Positions 15,729 through 23,183 of a DNA stretch of 36,536 nucleotides are shown one piece after another; position 1 is the first letter of the stretch, and each line of letters starts with the position of its first letter. Both the position numbers and the translations under genes were made by a program. Under the pieces are notes generated by a model, which saw only the letters and a list, made by a program, of their open reading frames with translations, had not been told where the DNA came from and ran no database searches. Source of the stretch: Azospirillum brasilense (GTDB lineage Bacteria; Pseudomonadota; Alphaproteobacteria; Rickettsiales; UBA3002); assembly GCA_003241645.1 (NCBI GenBank), contig QFOX01000014.1:1-36536 (forward strand). The letters are read 5' to 3'.

Positions 15729-16309
15729 TTACCGATCGCGGCACCATCGAACGCATCACCCATCAGGGTGACGTGGTGATGCAGATCGCCCCGCGCAGTG
15801 GCACGGCGTTTCCGCTGGCCATGGGCGCATCCATTGCCTGCAACGGCATTTGCCTCACGGTCACCGAGATCCTGCCCGACCATGCCTTCACCGTGACCCT
15901 CTCGGCCGAGACCATGCGCGTGACCACCGCCGGGCTCTGGCGCGAAGGCGACAGCATCAACCTTGAACCTTCACTGCGCGTGGGCGACCGGCTGGGCGGC
16001 CATTTCGTTTCCGGCCATGTGGATGGGCTGGCCGTGGCGCTCTCGGCCACGCCGGTGCATGAATCCACCGAGTGGATGTTCGAAGTGCCCGAATCATTGG
16101 CCCCATTCATTGCCACCAAAGGCTCCGTCACGCTGGATGGGGTGTCGCTCACCGTGAACTCCGTGCTGCGCAATACCTTCACGGTGATGATCATTCCGCA
16201 CACCGCGCAGGAAACCGGCTTCGGCACGTTGAAGCTGCTCGAGAAACTGAACATCGAGGTCGATATGCTGGCCCGTTATGTGGCCCGCATGCGCGAGGTA
16301 AACGCATGA
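15713..16309 (+). CDS. ribE: Riboflavin synthase, alpha subunit
   Basis: 198 residues (called ribC or ribE depending on nomenclature). It dismutates two 6,7-dimethyl-8-ribityllumazine molecules to riboflavin. It starts with the invariant MFTGLI and consists of two lumazine-binding beta-barrel repeats: IACNGICLTVTE in the first and VTLDGVSLTVNSV in the second, each preceded by a GDRLGGHFVSGHVDG-type segment. It overlaps ribD by 16 bp and its stop overlaps the ribBX start (ATGA), so expression is tightly coupled. Confidence 0.97.
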   Translation: MFTGLITDRGTIERITHQGDVVMQIAPRSGTAFPLAMGASIACNGICLTVTEILPDHAFTVTLSAETMRVTTAGLWREGDSINLEPSLRVGDRLGGHFVSGHVDGLAVALSATPVHESTEWMFEVPESLAPFIATKGSVTLDGVSLTVNSVLRNTFTVMIIPHTAQETGFGTLKLLEKLNIEVDMLARYVARMREVNA

Positions 16310-17409
16310 GCACACTCAGCCCCATTGAAGACATCATCGCCGACGCGAAAGCGGGCCGCATGTTCATTCTGGTGGACGATGAGGACCGCGAGAACGAAGG
16401 CGACCTCATCATTCCCGCGCAGTTTGCCACCACCGAAGCGGTGAATTTCATGGCCAAGCATGGCCGTGGCCTTATCTGCCTGGCGCTGGCCTCGGAACAG
16501 GTGCAGCGCCTTGGCCTGCCGCCCATGGCCCGCCACAACGAAAGCCGCCACAAAACGGCGTTCACCATTTCCATCGAAGCGCGCGAAGGCATCACCACGG
16601 GTATTTCCGCGGCCGATCGCGCGCGCACCATCCAGGTGGCGAGCGACCCCACCGCCCTGCATACCGACATCGCGAGCCCCGGCCATATCTTCCCCTTGGA
16701 AGCGCGGCCCGGCGGCGTGCTGGTGCGCGCGGGCCATACCGAAGCGGCGGTGGATATTTCGCGGCTGGCCGGGCTGAACCCGGCGGGCGTCATCTGCGAA
16801 GTCATGAACGACGACGGCTCCATGGCCCGCCTGCCGGAGCTGCTGGCCTTTGCCGCGCAGCATGGCCTGAAGGTCGGCACCATCGCCGATCTCATCGCCT
16901 ACCGCCGCCGTTCGGAAAAGCTGGTGCGCCGCCTGACGGAGACCTCCATCACCACGCCGCATGCGGGCGCGTTCACCTGCTACGTCTACGCGCAAAGCCC
17001 GGAATATGCCGAGCATATCGCCCTCGTCAAAGGCAGCATCGCGGCCGATACGCCCACGCTGGTGCGCATGCACGCGCATGATTTCCTGAGCGACGTGCTG
17101 GGCGATAACGCCATGGGCCGCGCCGGGGTGCTGCAGCAGGCCATGCACATGGTGCACGAAGCGGGCAGCGGCGTGATCGTGCTGCTGCGCGAGCCCCGCC
17201 CCAGCGCCGTGAGCGACGCCGCCCGCAGCCGCGCCGGTGAGCCCACCGGCCAGCCCGCCCTGCGCGACTACGGCATTGGCGCGCAGATCCTGCTGGATCT
17301 GGGCGTGAAAGACATGCAGCTCATTACCACCCAGCCGAAAATGATTGTCGGACTGGAGGGCTATGGTCTACACATCGCCGGCCACATTCCACCCAAGGCT
17401 GCTTCATGA
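16306..17409 (+). CDS. ribB: 3,4-dihydroxy-2-butanone-4-phosphate synthase with degenerate GTP cyclohydrolase II-like domain (RibBX)
   Basis: 367 residues. The N-terminal half is a complete DHBP synthase: VDDEDRENEGDLI, GITTGISAADRARTI, VRAGHTEAAVD and the SMARLPEL segment; it makes the four-carbon riboflavin precursor from ribulose 5-phosphate. The C-terminal half (from about residue 205) has the GTP cyclohydrolase II fold, but where the zinc cysteines should stand (the SEC and CDCG motifs of RibA) the sequence reads LVRMHAHDFLSDVLGDNAMG, without any Cys. It should therefore lack cyclohydrolase activity, like the RibBX proteins described from Proteobacteria. The frame opens upstream inside ribE, but ATG 16306 is the family start. 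Confidence 0.93.
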   Translation: MSTLSPIEDIIADAKAGRMFILVDDEDRENEGDLIIPAQFATTEAVNFMAKHGRGLICLALASEQVQRLGLPPMARHNESRHKTAFTISIEAREGITTGISAADRARTIQVASDPTALHTDIASPGHIFPLEARPGGVLVRAGHTEAAVDISRLAGLNPAGVICEVMNDDGSMARLPELLAFAAQHGLKVGTIADLIAYRRRSEKLVRRLTETSITTPHAGAFTCYVYAQSPEYAEHIALVKGSIAADTPTLVRMHAHDFLSDVLGDNAMGRAGVLQQAMHMVHEAGSGVIVLLREPRPSAVSDAARSRAGEPTGQPALRDYGIGAQILLDLGVKDMQLITTQPKMIVGLEGYGLHIAGHIPPKAAS

Positions 17410-17837
17410 AACCGATCCTGCTCGTTGTATCCCCCTATTACCATGACATCGCGGCGATGTTATTGCGCGGTGCCACCCGCGCCATCGAGGCCGCAGGCCG
17501 CACCGCCGAGGTGGTGGAAGTGCCCGGTGCGTTCGAGATCCCGGTGGCCATTTCCATTGCACATGAAAGCGGCCGCTACGACGGGTTCGTGGCGCTGGGC
17601 TGCGTCATCCGCGGCGAAACCTCGCATTACGATATTGTCTGCAACGAAAGCGCGCGCGGCTGCATGGATATTGCGCTGCGCGAGCATGCCGCCATTGGCC
17701 TTGGCATCCTGACCGTTGAGAACCTCGAACAGGCCATCGAACGCGCCGACCCCGAACAGGGCGACAAAGGCGGCGAAGCGGCCAAAGCGGCCATGCACAT
17801 CATCGGCCTTGCCGAAGCGTTCGGAGAGATCGCATGA
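17406..17837 (+). CDS. ribH: 6,7-dimethyl-8-ribityllumazine synthase
   Basis: 143 residues. It condenses the DHBP product with the pyrimidine made by RibD to give lumazine; family members assemble as pentamers or 60-subunit shells. Motifs: VEVPGAFEIPVAI, the catalytic loop GCVIRGETSHYDIVCNESARG, and LGILTVENLEQAIERA. The usual Pro before the catalytic His is Ser here (ETSHYD), a substitution seen in the family. ATG overlaps the ribBX stop and the stop overlaps nusB, both by 4 bp. Confidence 0.96.
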   Translation: MKPILLVVSPYYHDIAAMLLRGATRAIEAAGRTAEVVEVPGAFEIPVAISIAHESGRYDGFVALGCVIRGETSHYDIVCNESARGCMDIALREHAAIGLGILTVENLEQAIERADPEQGDKGGEAAKAAMHIIGLAEAFGEIA

Positions 17838-18319
17838 ACAAACCCGCCCCCCGCACCTCGCTGATGCGCAAGCGCGCCGCGCGCCTCGCCGCCGCCCAAA
17901 CGCTGTATGCGCGCGCCCTCACCCACAAGCGCACCAAACCGGAAGTGCTGGTGGCGCAGGTGCTGCAAAGCTGGAAGGACAGCAAAGCCAGCGACGCGCG
18001 CGACGTGCCGTACGACACCCAACCCGAAGCCGCGCTCACCAGCAAACTGGTGCTCGGCGCGATCGACCATAAGGACCGCATCGAAGCGGCGATCGACGGG
18101 CTCATCCTGCCGCAATGGAAGAAGGAGCGCATGTCGCTGCCGCTGCTTTCGGTGCTGCGCACCTGCGCCGCCGAGGCGCTGGTATCGCCCACACGGCCGC
18201 GCGGCGTGCTGATCGAGGAATACACCGAAGTGGCCTCGCAGCTGGTGAGCGACGACGAGCTCGCCTACGCGCATAAAGGCTTCAACCTGCTGCTGGATGC
18301 GCTGGCCCCCGCCAGCTAG
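17834..18319 (+). CDS. nusB: Transcription antitermination factor NusB
   Basis: 161 residues. With NusE (S10) it binds boxA RNA and prevents premature termination in rRNA operons. The all-helical NusB pattern is visible: an Arg-rich start (RKRAARLAAAQTLYARAL), ALTSKLVLGAIDHKDRIEAAID, LPLLSVLRTCAAEAL, and the conserved end VLIEEYTEVASQLVSDDELAYAHKGFN. The first helix is basic as expected. It overlaps ribH by 4 bp and is followed 5 bp later by thiL, the widespread ribH-nusB-thiL order. Confidence 0.95.
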   Translation: MNKPAPRTSLMRKRAARLAAAQTLYARALTHKRTKPEVLVAQVLQSWKDSKASDARDVPYDTQPEAALTSKLVLGAIDHKDRIEAAIDGLILPQWKKERMSLPLLSVLRTCAAEALVSPTRPRGVLIEEYTEVASQLVSDDELAYAHKGFNLLLDALAPAS

Positions 18320-18324
18320 GCACC

Positions 18325-19293
18325 ATGCGGGAACGCGACATCATCGCGAATTATTTTGTGCCGCTGGCCAGCGACGAACCCGGTGCTTTTTCACTGCGCG
18401 ACGATGCGGCGGCACTGGATGTTCCAGTCGGGCAGCAGCTGGTGCTCACCACCGATAGCGTGATCGAAGGCGTGCATGTGCTGCCGCACGCCAGCCCGCA
18501 GCAATTCGCGCAGAAGCTCATGCGCCGCAACCTTTCGGACCTTGCCGCCATGGGTGCCACGCCGTGGCGCTACCTGCTGAACCTGCGCGCCCCGCGCGAA
18601 ACACCGAACGCATGGTTCGCCGCCTTCGCGCAAACCCTGCAGGCCGAGCAGCAGCAGTTCGGGCTGGTGCTGGCGGGCGGCGATACCACGCTTGGCGGCG
18701 ACCATGTTCACCTGACCCTCACCGCACTGGGGCTGACGGATGCACCCGCCCTCACCCGCCGCGGTGCGAACGCGGGCGATGCTATCTTCGTCAGCGGCAG
18801 CATTGGCGATGCGGCGTTGGGCCTGACCATGCTGCAGGACGATGCCAGCGCCGACGGCCCATGGGTCGAGCGCTACCACCGCCCGCAGCCGCGCCTTGCC
18901 CTTGGCAAAGCGTTGCGCGGCAAAGCCACCAGCGCCATGGATTGTTCGGACGGGCTATGGCTGGATCTGCAGCGCCTGTGCGACGCCAGCGGCGTGGGCG
19001 CGCGCGTGGAACTGGAGCAGGTGCCCATCTCGGATGCGACGCGCCAACTGCTGGACGCCGCGCCCGACGCCGACAGCCGCAGCGCGCTGTGGCAGATGCT
19101 GGTGACCGGTGGCGACGATTACGAGCTCATCTTCACCGCCCCGGCGGAGCAGGCGCAGGCATTGCAGGAAATGGCGCGCTTTACCGGCACCGCCATTACC
19201 GCCATTGGCCACATCACCGAGGAACTGCACCTTCGCTACCGCGATGCACGCGGCGAGCACGCGTTCAGCATGCAAAGCGGCTGGGAGTATTAG
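18325..19293 (+). CDS. thiL: Thiamine-monophosphate kinase
   Basis: 322 residues. Phosphorylates thiamine monophosphate to the active diphosphate. AIR-synthetase/PurM-like fold: DDAAALDVP and LVLTTDSVIEGVHVLP near the N-terminus (metal and substrate binding), NLSDLAAMGATPWRYLL, LAGGDTTLGGDHVHLTL, MDCSDGLWLDL and TGGDDYELIFT. These are all intact. It is the last gene of the riboflavin/thiamine operon; a hairpin follows 10 bp after its stop. Confidence 0.96.
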   Translation: MRERDIIANYFVPLASDEPGAFSLRDDAAALDVPVGQQLVLTTDSVIEGVHVLPHASPQQFAQKLMRRNLSDLAAMGATPWRYLLNLRAPRETPNAWFAAFAQTLQAEQQQFGLVLAGGDTTLGGDHVHLTLTALGLTDAPALTRRGANAGDAIFVSGSIGDAALGLTMLQDDASADGPWVERYHRPQPRLALGKALRGKATSAMDCSDGLWLDLQRLCDASGVGARVELEQVPISDATRQLLDAAPDADSRSALWQMLVTGGDDYELIFTAPAEQAQALQEMARFTGTAITAIGHITEELHLRYRDARGEHAFSMQSGWEY

Positions 19294-19303
19294 TTTTTAA
19301 TTT

Positions 19304-19327
19304 ATGAAGGGGCTGCGTCCCCTTCAT
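19304..19327. terminator. Hairpin between convergent thiL and bamE
   Basis: A perfect 9-bp stem (ATGAAGGGG with its complement) and 6-nt loop lies between the two convergent stops. A T-tract directly after the stem is missing on either strand, so it is a weak or atypical terminator. The stem motif GAAGGGG recurs at 32109. Confidence 0.5.
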
Positions 19328-19336
19328 TAAGAATCT

Positions 19337-19804
19337 CTATCTACCCATATCGCGCGGGTTGATCTCGCGGCCGGGCGTGCCGAACTTGCCAAAGTTACCC
19401 ATCAGCTGTTCCATGATGCCCAGCTCGCGCCCTTCAGTGGGCGTTTCCTTGTCCACATAGACCACGGCCTCGCCGGAGTCGCGCTTCACGTTGTCGATGG
19501 CTTTGACCGTGCCATCCTCGTTAAAGTGAATGGCCACCACATGCTGGTCCACCACTTCGGGAGCGAGCATGCCGCGCGTTTCTTTTTTCGTGCTCACGTA
19601 ATACCAGATCTTCTCGCCGAAGGTCGATTCGGTGCTGGGGCTGCCCAGCAGCGCGCGCACATCGTCCTGCGTGGTCTGGCCCTCGATGATCTGCGAATAA
19701 TCGGCCTGCTCTTCGTTGTGGCCGCGCTGGTCCACGATCGGCGTGCAGCTTGCAAGCACGAATAGCATGGCTATATGGAGAGGCAACAGAAGGATGGATC
19801 GCAT
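19337..19804 (-). CDS. bamE: Outer-membrane assembly lipoprotein BamE (SmpA/OmlA)
   Basis: 155 residues. Signal peptide with lipobox LASC (Cys20) makes it a lipoprotein; BamE belongs to the beta-barrel assembly complex of the outer membrane. The SmpA/OmlA domain is recognisable: IIEGQTTQDDVRALLGSPST, IWYYVST, and VVAIHFNEDGTVKAID. The C-terminal extension (PTEGRELGIMEQLMGNFG to PGREINPRDMGR) is typical of alphaproteobacterial members. The frame opens at 19861, but MRSILLLPLHIAM is the natural signal-peptide start. That ATG overlaps the start codon of the divergent gene. Confidence 0.92.
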   Translation of the reverse strand: MRSILLLPLHIAMLFVLASCTPIVDQRGHNEEQADYSQIIEGQTTQDDVRALLGSPSTESTFGEKIWYYVSTKKETRGMLAPEVVDQHVVAIHFNEDGTVKAIDNVKRDSGEAVVYVDKETPTEGRELGIMEQLMGNFGKFGTPGREINPRDMGR

Positions 19805-20354
19805 GGTCGCGTTATTGAAAAAATGGTTTGGCAACACCACGCCGCCAAGCGTGGACAACACCTATGTAGCACTTGTTGCGCGGGCGCGAAATCCCTTTTT
19901 CTACACGCAGATGCAGGTGCCCGACACGCTGGATGGCCGCTTCGAAATGATCGTGCTGCATCTGTTCCTGCTGCAGCATCGCCTGCTGCAGGAAACCGGC
20001 AACCCTGCCGCCACGGAATTCGCGCGGCAGCTCAGCGAAGCCTTCTTCGACGATATGGACCGCTCGGTGCGCGAGCTTGGCGTGGCGGATACCGGCGTGA
20101 GCAAGCGCATCAAGCGCATGGGCAAGGCCTATCATGGCGCATTGCAAAGCTACGCAGCAGGCCTGAGCGATGCGGTCGCGCTGCGCGCGGCACTGGCGCG
20201 CAACCTCTATGGCACCGTGCCACAGGGCGATGTTGCCGTGTTGGATGCGATGGCCGCATTCATCCACGCTGAGCTGGCCACGCTGGCCGCCGTGCCGGTG
20301 GATGTGCTGCTCAGCGGGAATTACGCGTGGGGCGAGCCCGCCGCGCGCAGGTAG
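19803..20354 (+). CDS. Ubiquinol-cytochrome c chaperone family protein
   Basis: 183 residues. Belongs to the CBP3/UQCC1-like family, which assists assembly of cytochrome bc1 complex in mitochondria and alphaproteobacteria. The family pattern ARNPFFYTQMQVPDTLDGRF, MIVLHLFLLQHRL, LSEAFFDDMDRSVRELGVAD and VSKRIKRMGKAYHG is plainly visible. AGAAGG stands 9 bp before ATG 19803; an in-frame ATG at 19794 is also possible. No bc1 genes are nearby. Its 3' end overlaps the convergent panE by 34 bp. Confidence 0.9.
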   Translation: MVALLKKWFGNTTPPSVDNTYVALVARARNPFFYTQMQVPDTLDGRFEMIVLHLFLLQHRLLQETGNPAATEFARQLSEAFFDDMDRSVRELGVADTGVSKRIKRMGKAYHGALQSYAAGLSDAVALRAALARNLYGTVPQGDVAVLDAMAAFIHAELATLAAVPVDVLLSGNYAWGEPAARR

Positions 20355-21319
20355 AAGATCTCTTTCAACTTCACCAGCGAATACAGCGCGTTCAGGTAGG
20401 GCGTGCCCACTTCCAGCCAGCGGCCGATCTCGCGCACCACGCCCACGATCGCCTCGATCTCGGTGGCACGGCCCTGCTCGATATCCTGCAGCATGCTGGT
20501 CTTGTGGCCGCGCATTTTCGCCGCGGCTTCCACGCGCGCTTTGGTGGTCTGCGCCAGTTCGATGCCGGGCTTATCGGCCACGAACCGTGCTTCGTTCATC
20601 ACCGCACTCACCAGGTCAATGTCGCGGTAGCCCTCGGCGATCTGGTCGATGGTGCCATGCGTCAACGCGCTGATGGGGTTGAACGCAATGTTGCCCCATA
20701 ATTTATGCCAGATGCTGGTGCGGATACTGTCGGTCACCACCGGGGCGAACCCACCATCGCCCAGCGCCACGGCCAGCTGTTGCAGGCGGTCGGTCATCTG
20801 CCCGTCCGGCTCGCCAATGGCGAGGCGCTTCTTCAGCTCCGGCACGTAATGCATTTCGCCGGGTCCGGTCAGCGTGCCGGCAAGGTAGTTCACGCAGCCC
20901 ACCACCCGCTCCAGCGGAATGTGCTTGGCGAGCATGCCCTGCGGGTCGAGCGTTTCCAGCACGCGCCCATCGAACTGGCCGCCATGCTTGTGGAAATACC
21001 ACCACGGAATGCCATTCACCGTGGGCACCACGATCGTGTCCGGCCCCAGCAGCGGCGCCACCATGGGTGCCACATCCGGCAGCTGGTACGACTTGGTGCA
21101 CAGCATCACCGCGTCCGGCGTGCCTGCCTCCTGCGGGGTGGCAACGGCGCGCACCTTGGTGTGGTAGCGATCGTTGGTGGTGATGAGGGTCAGGCCGCGC
21201 TGCTGCAGCGCTTCCAGCTGTTTGCCGCGTGCGATGAAGGTCACCTCATGGCCGCCGCGTTGGACCAGTCCGCCGATCTGGCAGCCCATGGCCCCTGCTC
21301 CGATAATGCAAAGTTTCAT
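20321..21319 (-). CDS. panE: 2-dehydropantoate 2-reductase (ketopantoate reductase)
   Basis: 332 residues. NADPH-dependent reduction of ketopantoate to pantoate. The N-terminal Rossmann motif IIGAGAMGCQIGGL, a GHEVTFIARG strand, the CTKSYQ segment and the C-terminal catalytic helix WHKLWGNIAFNPISALT (Lys) with the substrate Glu in RATEIEAIVG are all present. The frame starts at 21355, but MKLCIIGAGAMG at 21319, preceded by AGGGC, is the family start. Together with panB it covers two of the pantoate-forming steps. Related reductases act on other substrates, so the exact substrate is inferred. Confidence 0.9.
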   Translation of the reverse strand: MKLCIIGAGAMGCQIGGLVQRGGHEVTFIARGKQLEALQQRGLTLITTNDRYHTKVRAVATPQEAGTPDAVMLCTKSYQLPDVAPMVAPLLGPDTIVVPTVNGIPWWYFHKHGGQFDGRVLETLDPQGMLAKHIPLERVVGCVNYLAGTLTGPGEMHYVPELKKRLAIGEPDGQMTDRLQQLAVALGDGGFAPVVTDSIRTSIWHKLWGNIAFNPISALTHGTIDQIAEGYRDIDLVSAVMNEARFVADKPGIELAQTTKARVEAAAKMRGHKTSMLQDIEQGRATEIEAIVGVVREIGRWLEVGTPYLNALYSLVKLKEIFYLRAAGSPHA

Positions 21320-21367
21320 GCCCTGCTTGTAGCAAACCCTGCCCCCGCCATGCAAGCGGCAGGCGCG

Positions 21368-21937
21368 TCAGCTGATCGCTTCCACGGTGCTGGCGAAGCT
21401 CAGGTCGAAATTGCGTTGCGCCGCCACTGCATAGGCCTGCACCCCGCTGCTGCCACCCAGGCTGCTGCGCGGCGGTGCCGCCGCACTGGTGGTGGCGGTG
21501 GTTTTGCGCGGCGCGGGCTCCGGTGCGGCCGCGCGCTGTTCCTGTTGCGCCACGGGCAAGGCCTGCTGGGCAATGGCCTGCGCGTTGAACTGGCTCACCT
21601 GCGGCAGGTTCACCGTGATCGGCGCACGTTCCGGCAAGGGTGCGGGCGGCGCAGTGTTCGCCTCACGCGTCGGCACGCGCCACAATTCGGGGTCTGGCAG
21701 AATGGCCGGGCGGCTATCGGTTGTGGAACTAGCAGGTGCGCGCGATGAAACCGGGTCGCGCCGCTCGGGCATTTGCGCGCTGTAGGCGCTGGCCGCGCCC
21801 GTCGCGGTAATGGCCACGGCGGTGATCTGGCGGGCGGTACTGCTGGCCTGCTGCGACACCAACGCCGTCTGAGCCGCCAGCGTGCTGGGCTGCGGCGCAG
21901 TGTTCTGCGGCAGGATGTTCGTCACCAACGGCAACAT
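21368..21937 (-). CDS. Unknown Pro/Ala/Ser-rich protein
   Basis: 189 residues, not recognised. The composition is dominated by Ala, Pro, Ser, Thr and Gln with no signal peptide, no transmembrane segment and little predicted secondary structure until the last 25 residues (GVQAYAVAAQRNFDLSF), which look like a short amphipathic helix and may be the functional or targeting part. A perfect -10 TATAAT lies 45 bp upstream. It is 48 bp downstream of nothing on its strand and ends 48 bp before the panE start, so it may be co-transcribed with panE. Codon use resembles its neighbours. It could be a disordered linker or scaffold protein. Confidence 0.6.
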   Translation of the reverse strand: MLPLVTNILPQNTAPQPSTLAAQTALVSQQASSTARQITAVAITATGAASAYSAQMPERRDPVSSRAPASSTTDSRPAILPDPELWRVPTREANTAPPAPLPERAPITVNLPQVSQFNAQAIAQQALPVAQQEQRAAAPEPAPRKTTATTSAAAPPRSSLGGSSGVQAYAVAAQRNFDLSFASTVEAIS

Positions 21938-21981
21938 ATTTTTGCCTAGCTCAATTTTGTTTTTATTTATGTATTGGGATC

Positions 21982-21987
21982 ATTATA
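21982..21987 (-). promoter_or_regulatory. -10 element TATAAT upstream of the Pro/Ala-rich gene
   Basis: A perfect TATAAT on the minus strand, predicted transcription start near 21975, about 38 nt before the ATG. At 16-18 bp upstream there is no TTGACA-like -35, which suggests dependence on an activator; the phased GTTAAG repeats lie at about -41 to -66. Confidence 0.45.
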
Positions 21988-22015
21988 CCCAAAATCAGGG
22001 GTTTTGGCTAGCCCC

Positions 22016-22041
22016 GTTAAGCTTGGTTAAGCCACGTTAAG
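22016..22041. promoter_or_regulatory. Three GTTAAG direct repeats at exact 10-bp period
   Basis: GTTAAG occurs at 22016-22021, 22026-22031 and 22036-22041, separated by 4 bp each, so all lie on one face of the helix. They sit in the divergent spacer between the Pro/Ala-rich gene and sco1. This looks like an array of half-sites for a transcription factor. TTAA-based sites recall CtrA, but the spacing (6 bp between TTAA) differs from the CtrA consensus of 7. Confidence 0.5.
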
Positions 22042-22098
22042 GGTATTGTCATCATAGTTTCATTTTACAGCCACCCCCGCGAGGACTAGCTAGGGCGC

Positions 22099-22692
22099 AT
22101 GAAATTACCTGTACTTTCCTGGATCGTCTGCGTGCTTGGGCTCATCGGCCTGGTGGCATGGCTCGGCACGGGTATCGTGCCCGTCACGAAGAACAAGGGT
22201 GGCGAAGCGCTAGTCGGCGGGCCGTTCAGCCTCACCGCGCCGGATGGCTCCACCGTGACCGACCGCGACCTGCGCGGGAAATACGCGCTGGTCTATTTCG
22301 GCTTCACCCACTGCCCGGACATCTGCCCCACCAGCCTGCTGCTGATGCAGAACGCGCTCGACCAGCTCGGCGCGAAAGGCAAAAAGGTGACGCCGGTGTT
22401 CATCACCCTCGACCCCGAACGCGATACCCCTGAAATCGTTGGCAATTATGTGAGTAATTTCGGCGATCGCTTCGTCGGCCTCACCGGCACGCCCGAACAG
22501 ATCCGCGCCGCGGCCGACGCCTACAAGGTCTATTACAGCAAGGTGGAGGACGAAAATTCCGCGCTCGGCTACATCATCGACCATTCGGGCTTCATGTTCC
22601 TGATGGACCCGGACGGAAAATACGTCACGCATTTTCCCCACAGCATCGCCGAACAATCATTGACCGAAGGGCTTGATGCCGCGATAAGGTAG
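22099..22692 (+). CDS. Sco1/SenC copper-binding protein for cytochrome oxidase assembly
   Basis: 197 residues. One N-terminal membrane anchor (residues 5-27), then a periplasmic thioredoxin-like domain. The copper ligands are Cys72 and Cys76 in FTHCPDICPTS and His162 in IIDHSGF; all are present, so copper delivery to the CuA site of cytochrome c oxidase is likely. VFITLDPERDTPEIV is another family hallmark. pcuAC follows after 3 bp, and the pair is a known functional partnership in copper delivery. No oxidase subunit gene is in the window. Confidence 0.94.
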   Translation: MKLPVLSWIVCVLGLIGLVAWLGTGIVPVTKNKGGEALVGGPFSLTAPDGSTVTDRDLRGKYALVYFGFTHCPDICPTSLLLMQNALDQLGAKGKKVTPVFITLDPERDTPEIVGNYVSNFGDRFVGLTGTPEQIRAAADAYKVYYSKVEDENSALGYIIDHSGFMFLMDPDGKYVTHFPHSIAEQSLTEGLDAAIR

Positions 22693-22695
22693 CGC

Positions 22696-23175
22696 ATGCG
22701 CACCTTATTTTTCCTTTTCTTCGCCGCCCTGTGCTCGCCTGCGCTTGCTGCCGAGCCCGTTGTCCATGTCAGCATGCCGTGGGCGCCGCCCTCGTTGAAC
22801 CAACCCAATGGCGTCGGCTTCATGGGCCTGCACGCCATGCAGGACGATGCGCTGCTCAGCGCCCGCTCCGATTGCTGCACGGCGGTGGAACTGCACACCC
22901 ACGTGAAAGATGGCGACGTGGTGCGCATGCGCAAGGTCGCCTCCATTCCCCTGCCCGCCGAAGACATGGTCATGCTGCGCCCCGGTGGCTACCACCTGAT
23001 GCTCATTGGCCTGAAAAAGCCCCTGAAGGATGGCGATTCCGTGCCCGTGACGCTGCAGTTCAAGCACGCGCCTGAGCAGAACATTGAACTGATGGTGGAC
23101 CGCCAGAAGCTGCTGGACCGCCTGAAAACCTCGCGTGAGCAGGACGTTGCTCCCCATGCCCACGCCCATCACTGA
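22696..23175 (+). CDS. Periplasmic copper chaperone PCu(A)C
   Basis: 159 residues. A cleavable signal peptide (MRTLFFLFFAALCSPALA) is followed by the PCuAC fold (DUF461). The Met/His copper site is present: LHTHVKDGDVVRMRKV and LRPGGYHLMLIGLKKPLKDG. The C-terminus ends in a His-rich tail (HAHAHH) that could bind additional copper. PCuAC passes Cu(I) to Sco1 or the oxidase in the periplasm. It lies between sco1 and gmk with 3- and 8-bp gaps. Confidence 0.92.
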   Translation: MRTLFFLFFAALCSPALAAEPVVHVSMPWAPPSLNQPNGVGFMGLHAMQDDALLSARSDCCTAVELHTHVKDGDVVRMRKVASIPLPAEDMVMLRPGGYHLMLIGLKKPLKDGDSVPVTLQFKHAPEQNIELMVDRQKLLDRLKTSREQDVAPHAHAHH

Positions 23176-23183
23176 GTGACCCC

